This document shows positions 1 through 8,700 of a DNA stretch of 12,981 nucleotides, one piece after another. Numbering within the stretch: the first letter of the stretch is position 1; the number at the start of each line of letters is the position of its first letter. Source of the DNA: an uncultured Methanomassiliicoccales archaeon (lineage in GTDB: Archaea; Thermoplasmatota; Thermoplasmata; SG8-5). The stretch covers positions 1-12,981 of the forward strand of contig CALKWP010000099.1 of NCBI GenBank assembly GCA_938004075.1. The letters run 5' to 3'. Under the pieces are notes generated by a model. The model had not been told where the DNA came from. It ran no database searches and saw only the letters and a program-made list of their open reading frames with translations. A program made the translations under genes and the position numbers.

Positions 1-51
1 ATACGAGATGGTGATTCGTGACTGGAGTTCAGACGTGTGCTCGTCCGATCT
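1..51. other. Illumina index-side (P7) adapter contamination, left end
   Basis: These bases are not biological. Positions 1-9 match the end of the P7 flow-cell oligo, 10-17 (GGTGATTC) sit where the 8-base index belongs, and 18-51 match the TruSeq read-2 adapter except for G instead of T at 43. Translated, the adapter gives well-known artefact peptides: DWSSDVCSSDL on the plus strand and IGRAHV on the minus strand. The stop codon that closes the left gene (29-31, minus strand) lies inside it. Confidence 0.98.
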
Positions 52-3000
52 GGACTGTCCAGGTGTTCGCGTCAAGCGATGTCGCGCCAAGCTGTTCGGT
101 GGTGAATGTAGCCCGCACGGTGGTTGGATTGGCTGCCGTACCGCCATAGACCTTGACTACAATCGAGTCTGTTGTAGCCAGAGCTGCTCCCGGGCATGCC
201 CAGGTTGCAGTCTGATAACCGCTTCCTGCAGAGGTTCTCTGGACCGTTGCGGACAGCGCGCTCGTTATCTCGGTCTCGACGCCGGCTGAGCTGCGCTTGT
301 ACACCCTCATGCCGAGGTATACAGCTACACTGCTGCCCGGTGCATAGTTGCCGGCAGTCGCAGAGTTGGTCAATCCAAGCGAGTATGCGGTCAACGTGTT
401 GACCGTGACCTCGTTGGCGACACCCCTAAGGTACCTTGTCTCGGTTGAGGAGGAACCAGAGGGTCCGTCGTGTATGACGTTCAGGTTGGTGACTGCTGCC
501 GGTGCCACGTTGTCGATCGTTGTGAAGGTCCAGTAGCCTGTGGCCGGTCCCCTTGTGGTTCCGGTCGCATCGGTTGCCTCGACGTACCACTGGTAGGTGG
601 TGTCGCCAGTCAAGGCGATCGCGGCGGTCTGTGCGCGGGTCTTACTGGCCACGCTGCTCACGGTCGCGAATGTCGTGCCTGAGGCCCACTTGAACACTAC
701 CGTTCCGGCGTTGTTCTCGTAGTCCTCATAGTAGACGCTGAATGCCTGGCTCACCGGGATGTCGGTTGCGCCATCATTCGGTATCGGCTGTGTGGGCGTG
801 AACGGTGGCTCGGGTGCGACAATCAGCACCTGGACTGCCTCTTCGGCTCCCCAGTTTCCAATTGTGTCGCGGCCTGAGACCCAGATAGTGTGCCAACCAC
901 CGGTCCAACCCGTCGTGGAGACAGCGGCCGATGTGGTCACTGCTTCTGCCGGTGAGTTGAAGGTTCCGTCCATGCTAATCATGTTGACGTAGGTTGTTGG
1001 GTTCACATCGGTCCTGTACCTTGCGAGGTTGATCTGGTTACCGCCAGTCTGCCAGTCATGAACATTCGCAACGACGTTGAAGGTCGCTCCGGGTGCCATG
1101 ATCTGTGTCGAGGTGGAGACGAACTCCGTTACCGGTCCCCAGATGTCAGCATCATTGCGCCAGTTGTAGTGCACAATCTGCCCGAGGATGTCATGTCCCA
1201 CGTTCTTTGTGAATGTGTTCTGGGCGATGAAGACCTTGTTCTCGCTGATGATCTTGGCTGCGCGCTGCTTTCCGTGGACGAAGCTGTCCAGGGTCAGGTA
1301 GTCCACAACCGGGACCGGTGCGGATGACACATCATCATCGTGTATCATCAGCATGTTCGGCTGTCCATACGGGTCGTAAGTGACCAGCCTGTGTCCGAAG
1401 AAGTAGAGGTAGCTGTTTATGAACTCAAGGTCCCAGATGAACCTGGTTCCGTAGTCGTGGTCGCTCATTATCGGTCCGTAAGGTCCGAGGTTGGTTGTGA
1501 ACACTGGTGTCGCTCCATCAGGGTTGTCCGTGTAGGTCAGGTAGAACTGCCTGTCGCCGTCCGTGTTCGCGCCCTTAAGGTATGCGCCGTATGCACGGTT
1601 GCCGTTGGCTCCCTCGTTGGAGGTGCCGGCCTGCGGCATCATCAGATTGTCGGTGGTGTCCCAGACTGTCCTCATTGCGCTCCAGGCTCCGTTGTAGTAC
1701 TTGTAGGTCGCGTCCCTGTCCTGAGCCGCATCGCCGCTGTCCCTCTCATAGAAGAACAGGACCATGTTGCCCAGCATGTCAATCTCGGTGCTCGGGAAGA
1801 AGTAGTACATGCCTGCTGCAGCCGGGTCGATTCTGACGTAACCGGTATATGCGGTACCATCAGTCGAATACTTTCCGACACAAGCGATGGTGGTCTGCGT
1901 TGCGGTGTTCAGGTCAGTTCCGGAATAACCGAAGTCTTCGACGGTCAGGTAGAATTGGCCAACAGACGGGACCCAGTTGATGTCTATTGTCCTGTATGTG
2001 TTGGCTCCGCCTGCGACTGCTCCCTCTCCCAGGCTGAATGCGTTTACCTCAGTCCATGTGGTGTAGGGGAAGTCGGAGTAGTGCGTCTTGATATAGGCGC
2101 ACCTTGTATCAGCGGTGCTGCCTCCGTATCCGTCAGGGTTCCAAGCGTTGTAGGCGATTACGATCCTTCCCTCGTTGGGGCCGGATGTGGCGCGGGTTAT
2201 CCCCACGTATCCGGGTGCCCATGAGCGTTGGCTGACGGGTATGCCCTTCGACCATGTCCTTCCGCCATCCTCCGATAGCGTGAAGTACACTCTCTCGCCG
2301 AACTGCTCGTCCTGCCTGTATGCGCAAGCGATGTAGTCCTTGCCGCCCGCATTCCAGGATACGAAGTAAGGCGCGTCCTCATGTGCCGGTGTATTGGTCA
2401 CCGGAATCACTGGGGGCGTCTTGTCCGTTACCACGTCAATCTGGAACTTTATCTGCGATTGGGCAATCGGCGCGGCGACGTCAGTGTTCGACAGGGCTCT
2501 GATGGCCAGAGTGTAGGTTCCTGCTGTTACAGTCGATCCAACAGCGATTCTCACATACCCATGCACTCTGGAACCAGCTGCGACGGCAGCTGGGGATGCG
2601 GGTGATGTGAATGTCACGGTGAATCCCGCGGGCAGGATGGGGGTGCTCAGAGCGTATGTATCAGCGGTGATTCCGCCGTTGTTTAGCCAGTATGGAACTA
2701 TTACCGAGCCGCTCGGGGCGCACTTGAACACTGCTTCGCCGAAGTCATCCCTCTCCGGGACTACCCTCGGGACATCGAGGTTCATGTTGACCCTGAAGGC
2801 GTTATCGCCGCCGACGACCTGGTTGACGTCAAGGCTTGCGTTGAACCCGCCGGTCATTGCTATGAAGAACGGCCTTGCGGTTGACTCCTTCCAGATGACA
2901 TCGACGCGGTACTGACCAAGCCTGATCTTGTTGGCCGGGATGAGCACTACCTCGACGTTGTTCTCGTCGTCGCCGCCGTCGTTCTGCTCATCGAAGTCGT

Positions 3001-5167
3001 AGGCCTGTCCGCCGACCCATGAGGGGAAGGCGCACTGGCTCCAGTCGTTCGCGGTTGGCATCGGGACGGACTCCGCTTCTCTGAAGGCGTTGCCCCAGTA
3101 GATTGTTCCGTCTGGTGCTGTGACCCTCAGGTCCAGGTCGTAGGTAAGCTCTCCGGAGCCTGATGCGTCGTTGTGGATCAGTGTCACTTTCAGCGGCACA
3201 GTCCTGTCAATGACCCATGCATCCAGCCCGACAGACTCGGAGTTCCATGTTCCGGAACCGATACCGGTAGCGTGGTAGTACCACTGCAGAACGTTCGGGA
3301 ATGCCGGTGCGACGGAGTTCCTGACGTTAACACGGCCCCATCCCTGGTCGTAGGACGGGAACCCAAGTCCCATGTCCTCCGCGCCGTGGATGAGAAGCCC
3401 CTTCATCGTGAGGGCGTATATGCTTCCGGTAGGGATGCCGAGCACATCCTGCAGGTAGTCCCTTATCAGGATGCTGTCGCCTGCCACTGCGGGGCAAGCC
3501 ATCGAGGTTCCCTGGAGCGAGATGTAGTCGCCCAGAGCATCGCTTGTGTCGGAGTTGATCAAGGAGATTGCCGTGTAGAGCTCGTATCCCGCTTCTGTGG
3601 TTGCATCGTCAGACAATGTGGAGTACACAGCTGTGCCTATTTCGCAAACGTCGGGCTTAATCCTTCCGTCAGCGGTCGGGCCCCTGCTGCTGAATCCAAT
3701 CTGCTGGTTGTAGTCATCGGATGAGTCGAAGTCAATCGGGCGCATGTTCTCGACTGCGCCTACACCGACTGCCAGCTTTCCGTTTCCGCCGCCGCTCGCA
3801 GTGTTGGTCCTGGGACCATCATTGCCGATTGCGAAAACAACCAGCGCTGTCGGGTTTGTGGTCATGAAATTGTCAGCGGTTGCATCGTAAGTGTTGCTCA
3901 TTGCTGCTGGACCCCAGCTGTTGGAGAATACCCTTGCTCCGTATGTGAAACCTGCCGCCCAGTCTGTCGATGACAGACCGGCTCTGCTGTAGATGGTCGC
4001 CTCAGGCGCCCTGCCTGCGAAGCCCATCCTGTCGGGCCTGCCCGCAGGGTTGGATGCTGCGAGTTCGTTGTAAATTTGATTTGTTGTGCTTAGGCCCAGG
4101 TATGCTTCCATGTCGTAACCGTTACCTGCGGCTATGCCCGTGCAGTGTGTGCCGTGGTATTCAGGGTCGGTTGCAGTTTCCACATAGCCAATCCTGTTGC
4201 CCAGAGGTCCGCTTGTGAAATCTCTGTGGGTCGCATCCAAGGCTGTGTCCTGGATGTGTATTATCTGCCCCTGACCCATGATGTTGGAAGGGAAGTTGGA
4301 GACTGTGTTGACCCAGAGGTCATGTGCTTGGACAATCCTTCCTCCCACGTTAGCGAGGGTCTTCATCTCTGAAAGGAACCAGACAAGCTTGACCGTGTCA
4401 AGTTTTGCCAGGTCTGGAAGGGCTGCGGCATCGATGTAACAGGTGACACTGCCGTATTCGGTGTCCTCTATGTTTGCTGCTCCGAGCTCGTTCAGTTTGC
4501 TGATGACGCTCGGCATGTCGTTGACGTCATATGCATCAACAGTCACCTTCACGATGCCAGTGTCCGGTATGTTCTTGTCCATTTTGAATCCGGGCTCGTA
4601 TGTGCCGACCCATTGGACGTAGCTGAGTTTCTCAACGTTCGCCTTCTGGCTCTCGGTCATCTTAACGACGATGAGGTTGTTGCCGATTTCACGGAGTATC
4701 TTTCCGGAGAGCGCGACAACGCCGTCATTCCATGCCTGTTCAGTGGGTGCGACGAATTGAACCAGGTATTCATTGGAATTTGGGTTGCGCCATTCATCCG
4801 CAAGCTCGTATCCGACGCGGCTGTCGAAGGAGATCCCCTGCTCGGCCAGATTGACCGTGGTTCTCCAGGGCATGTCGCTCAGAACGAACCTCTCAGACAA
4901 ATAGCTCTTCTGGTTCTCGTTTATCCGGACATATGCTCCGGTCTCTCTCAAGCTCACAATATCGGCTCCCATGTCCCTAAGCGCTTTCGCATGCTCTGGT
5001 GAATTGTAATTCACCCATGCGTAAGTGGTCGGTCCTTGTGCATCTGGCTGAATGCCAGTGGACTCTGCCCTGAACTGCTGCGTCAGGACAACGCCCGGCA
5101 CAATCATCGCCAATGCGATGATTATGGAAACCAATCTCAAAACATTCTTATTGTTTGGTTTGCCCAT
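52..5167 (-). CDS. Secreted multidomain S8 subtilase with BNR-type propeller and Ig-like modules (C-terminus missing)
   Basis: Predicted exported serine endopeptidase, 1,705 complete native codons. Residues 1-30 form a signal peptide (Lys/Arg n-region, hydrophobic core LVSIIIALAMIVPGVVL). Residues about 40-290 are a pro-region that may hold I9-like folds. The S8 domain (about 295-620) has Asp307 (QDTALD), His338 (HGTHCTG), oxyanion Asn449 (AIGND), FSSRGP at 492-497 and Ser555 (GTSMACP), so it should be active. Residues 627-775 resemble the beta-sandwich that follows many subtilases (DLDL at 677-680, DDENNVE at 733-739). An Ig-like domain follows (795-915), then a BNR/sialidase-like region (about 925-1345) with Asp-box SEDGGRTW at 965-972, Ig-like 1346-1450, Fn3-like 1451-1550, and a module from 1581 shared with the right gene. 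The start is supported by a strong Shine-Dalgarno. The apparent stop and the last six or seven residues come from adapter. Only one N-X-S/T sequon is present (N776). Substrate unknown. Confidence 0.95.
53..427 (-). repeat. Shared beta-sandwich module, copy A (C-terminal in the left gene, truncated)
   Basis: Residues 1581-1705 of the left protein. It begins RGVANEVTVNTLTAYSLG, continues through GMRVYKRSSAGVETEITS and TDSIVVKVYGG, and ends at NTWTV where adapter begins. A homologous module lies inside the propeller of the right protein (residues 525-668). About half of 58 aligned positions in the central block are identical by my hand alignment. I recall similar modules in exported proteins of uncultured archaea and bacteria, but I know no function. 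The final strand is missing here. Confidence 0.85.
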
Positions 5168-5177
5168 AATTTTCTTT

Positions 5178-5184
5178 CCTCCTT
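5178..5184 (-). promoter_or_regulatory. Shine-Dalgarno site of the left subtilase gene
   Basis: On the minus strand this reads AAGGAGG, an almost complete anti-16S match, with ten bases between it and the ATG at 5167-5165. It fixes the start codon in front of the signal peptide. Confidence 0.85.
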
Positions 5185-5221
5185 AAATCCATTCTTGACC
5201 GCAGAATTGGTTATGTGAGTA

Positions 5222-5286
5222 ATTTTATGAAATACAATCCTGCTTGTCAATACAGTATATGTTATAATTGGTATAAATTAATTTCG
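5222..5286 (-). promoter_or_regulatory. Candidate promoter of the left subtilase gene
   Basis: Two readings compete. Archaeal: on the minus strand CGAAA (5286-5282) lies just upstream of TTTATA (5277-5272), like a BRE/TATA pair, giving a start near 5248 and a leader of about 80 bases. Bacterial: TTGACA (5250-5245), a 17-base spacer, then TAAAAT (5227-5222), close to a sigma70 promoter with a leader of about 48 bases. The A/T bias makes chance matches easy. I lean to the archaeal reading because of the protein style. Confidence 0.4.
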
Positions 5287-5490
5287 TTAAAATCATGTCG
5301 TGAAAAAAGTAATGGATAATCCACGAGTTTGGTAAATTTCAATTTTGTAAAGAATTATAAGATTATTTAACATTTATGAAAACGTAATCAACCAATTATC
5401 TTTGTAAATTTATATTAATTCTAATGATAATTGATATATAAATATATGTTCCATTGGTCACAATATATATCCTTTCATTTTTTTATAATT

Positions 5491-5507
5491 ATGAATTTTT
5501 ATGAATT
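5491..5507. repeat. Short direct repeat ATGAATT, 10-base period
   Basis: ATGAATT occurs at 5491-5497 and again at 5501-5507, one helical turn apart, in the middle of the divergent gap. It could be a regulator site but may be chance in A/T-rich DNA. Confidence 0.25.
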
Positions 5508-5653
5508 ATGTTATTAATAATTAATTAAATTGTTTTATTACATTGTGTTAATTTCTAGATAATTTAAATCAACTCGGAAAATTCATGGTTTTATATTTCA
5601 ATAACAAATCCTCTTTTTCTCGTTCCTCGCGAAAATTCTCCATATTTAGTAAA

Positions 5654-5691
5654 TTATAAATATTGAAGTGCAATGTCCTAATCTATTAAAT
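5654..5691 (+). promoter_or_regulatory. Candidate promoter of the right gene
   Basis: TTATAAATA at 5654-5662 resembles an archaeal TATA box. A start about 25 bases downstream would leave a leader of about 45-50 bases before the ATG at 5732. A weaker bacterial-like alternative overlaps it: TTGAAG (5663-5668), 17 bases, TTAAAT (5686-5691). Confidence 0.4.
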
Positions 5692-5717
5692 CCCTTAGTG
5701 CTAGACAATTAAAATTC

Positions 5718-5725
5718 GGGAGAGG
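5718..5725 (+). promoter_or_regulatory. Shine-Dalgarno-like site of the right gene
   Basis: GGGAGAGG lies six bases before the ATG at 5732, a partial anti-16S match weaker than that of the left gene. An in-frame TAG at 5702 and no other ATG in between support 5732 as the start, which also begins a signal peptide. Confidence 0.7.
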
Positions 5726-5731
5726 AATAAT

Positions 5732-8700
5732 ATGCAGACAAAAAATTCGACCAGCTTTATTTGCGTGATGTTGACCGTAGCGCTTGTTTGGAGCTCACTC
5801 GGAGCAGGGCTATTGTCAGCACCCGCGAAGGGCATTATTGAAACAGTTGTGGATGAAAGTGCCCCTACGGAAAACAGTGCAATGACTAACACCCCAATCA
5901 ACACCCCTGCCAAACCGCATCAGGGCATTGAAACCGTTAATGGGGGCGAGGAAATCACATCCGCATATGGCGGTTGGAACCTTGAACCCGGGGCAATTCC
6001 GGCCGATTGGAGTTTCCTTGATGCCCACAATGTTCCGGAAGTGAACAATATGGGATACTCGGGTGAAGGTGTCAGTGTTGCGGTAGTTGATACGGGCATC
6101 GATTTCGGGGCCCGGAACCTCGATGGCAAATATATGGTTGACAACGATCCCGCATCTCCCTATTACGGCTGGCCGATGGCTTTTGATTCCTATGGGCTGC
6201 CAGAATTCCTCCTCGCAAAGGAGGCCAGGCCAGGTATGGGCGGCATCGCCAACACCTCCCTCAACGGCACCGGGCCATTTGACATGGCTCACACCATCAA
6301 GGTGGATGGACAAAAAGACTTCAACCGCAACGAGCTTGTTGGGTCTGACAGAACCAACGACATTAAACCGCTTGAGTTCGATCTCAACGAGTTATGGGCA
6401 ACAAGGGATGACACATTCTGGTACGCTGGTCTTAGGACCCGATATGGTGCGATGAACAGGACATTCGGCTTCGCTCTTGATTTTGACGGCTCTGCCAGCG
6501 GTTCGACAACCGACCCCCGCGGCAACCTATTGGATTTTGATGCATCCCACTCCGCACCTTTAGAACAAGTCGCATATTCACCAGCAAAAGGATTAATCGC
6601 ATCCTGCGGTGCAAAGGGCGTTGACCCGGCACTCACTGACAGTTACGACATAAACTCGGTCAAGGTATGGGATGAGAACGGCAACCTTGTTCGCAGTCTC
6701 CCGATAGAACAGAATCCAGTGTTCTCCGTGGCATGGTCGCCCAACGGCAATTTCCTTGCATATGAGACATCGATGGAAGTGGTAGTGTACAATACGAACA
6801 CCTGGGCAGTGGCTCACCGGATAACGCACTCACCGGCAGCCATCCAGACATACTACCGCGAATCCATGTGTTTCAGCCCGAACGGAACAATGCTTGCCAT
6901 CGGCTCGATTGAGCAATCCAATCAGATACAGATGCTGAATGTCTTGACCGGCGCAACCTCAAGGCCAAGCGTTCCCACGACCACAACATCCATTGCATAC
7001 AGTCCAGATGGTTGGAGCATCGCCCTCGGCCAGTCGAACGGAAGGGTGCAGCTGCTTAATTCCACGACATACAAATTGACTGCGCTTCTTGAGAACTCTG
7101 ATGGCAGGGCGATTGAAACAATCGCATGGGAGCCCAACAATGACTTCCTTGCAACCGGTCGCAGCACATCCGGCAATATAGAGGTATGGGATCTCAATGC
7201 CGGAAACAACAGCTGCCAGTGGGGCATAGGTGACAATGTCATTGAGAACATTGTGATAAACAACACAGGAGGAAGAATCAACGCAATAGACAGATTCTTC
7301 TTCAGAGGGATTCAGAACGAGGCCAATGTCAACGGGCTTTCAGCATACCAGTTGGGAATGGGCCCCTCAGATAATCTGCGTTATTCTTCTCTTATGCCGA
7401 ATGCCCAGAATTTCACATGGGGCATCAGGGTATGGGTTCGCGACTCAGCGGGTGTTGAGACCGAACTTACGAGCGGCCCCGAGGCCGTAGTGTACAGAGA
7501 AATGGACGGCAGCGGTCAGCAGACAGGGTATTGGACCCCGCCAGTTACGCCGCTCGCCCCAACCGATTCGCTTGTCATCAGAATGTACCAAGGCAGCAAC
7601 GTACCTCTCCCTAACATGCTCATCGCAGAGTTCACAACTCCCCAGTTCAACATCCTGGATCCCACAATCACTGAATTGGGCAATTGCATCCCGATATACG
7701 GGAACCAGACATGGCGCATTAACTATCAGACCAGGAAGAACACGGCCAGCGTGGATACCGTAATGACCGGCGGCCATGGGGCCTCCTCGACGGTCAACAC
7801 AATAAAATGGACTCCCACACAGATAATCACAGGTTCGGAGGACGGAAAAATAGTTACCTGGAACCCTTCAACCTACGCTGTAACAAACACCTATAACACC
7901 AAATACAATTCGCCAATCCTTTCCTTCGATATGAAGTCAAATGGCGACTTCTTCGTCGGGACAAAGGATTGCACGGTGAGGAAATACCCAGCCGGATGGG
8001 CCACACCTATAGCCTTTGCATCTCATAAACCGGACATAATGATATATGTTGATTATGAAAGAGAATATTATGAACAGACGTCACAGGGCCTGAAGCTTTT
8101 GGAGAAGGACAAGATAGAGGACCCGCTTGTGTACAAATGGAGCGGCACCGCTTGGGCACAGACGAACATGACCAACATATTCGGAAAATCGTTCTACAAG
8201 GGCAACCTTGCTGGAGAATGGACCGAGCATGGTTTCATCGAATTGGCCATTCCAAGGAATTATACCGCATGGCCGAATCAAAACGAGATGTTCATCACCG
8301 CATTCGTCTGCGGTCGGAACATCTCAACACCTCAGGACACAGTGCCATCCGATTACAATGTGCCGTCCCCAACCACAGAAAATTTGGTTGACTGGACAGA
8401 AACCAAATTGACAACGTTGGGCTCATGGGGGCATGTCGAGATTGCCACGGTGGTCATCGACAATGCATCAATCAAGGGCAAGAGCGGGACTTATCACTTT
8501 GGAAATCACCCGAGCGCTGCCCTCACCAACTACTTTGGCACCGCAGTACCCATGGTCGTCGTCGAATCCACGACTATCGGGGTGTGGGACAAGATTTATG
8601 TGGACATGAATATGGACTACACGATAGATGGCAATGACCCATATGTTGACAAAGCCAATCCAGTTCTCACTTTGGACAATTGGAACTACTCATACAATGT

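Larger units (their letters stand above)
5168..5731. other. AT-rich divergent intergenic region
   Basis: The 564 bases between the two divergent start codons are strikingly AT-rich compared with the balanced coding regions on either side. I see no credible gene, tRNA or structured RNA. The region holds the Shine-Dalgarno sites and candidate promoters of both genes, a TATATAAATATA run at 5435-5446, a direct repeat ATGAATT (5491-5497 and 5501-5507), and one small GC-containing hairpin (5615-5635). The middle, about 5300-5600, is low-complexity A/T with nothing else I can assign. Confidence 0.8.

Noticed and set aside
8..289. A 93-residue plus-strand open frame at the left end
   Set aside because: It starts within adapter and encodes the artefact peptide DWSSDVCSSDL, then runs antisense to the left gene.
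1340..2224. A 294-residue open frame on the plus strand
   Set aside because: It lies wholly antisense to the well-supported left subtilase, has no ribosome binding site or recognisable domain, and its composition is what a mirror of GC-balanced codons gives.
5400..5560. Replication origin or CRISPR-like A/T repeats in the gap
   Set aside because: The A/T runs are irregular low-complexity sequence without regularly spaced repeats, and no replication or cas gene is present.
5816..6313. A 165-residue minus-strand open frame overlapping the start of the right gene
   Set aside because: It is antisense to the signal peptide and Asp motif of the right gene, which has clear domain evidence. No start signals support it.
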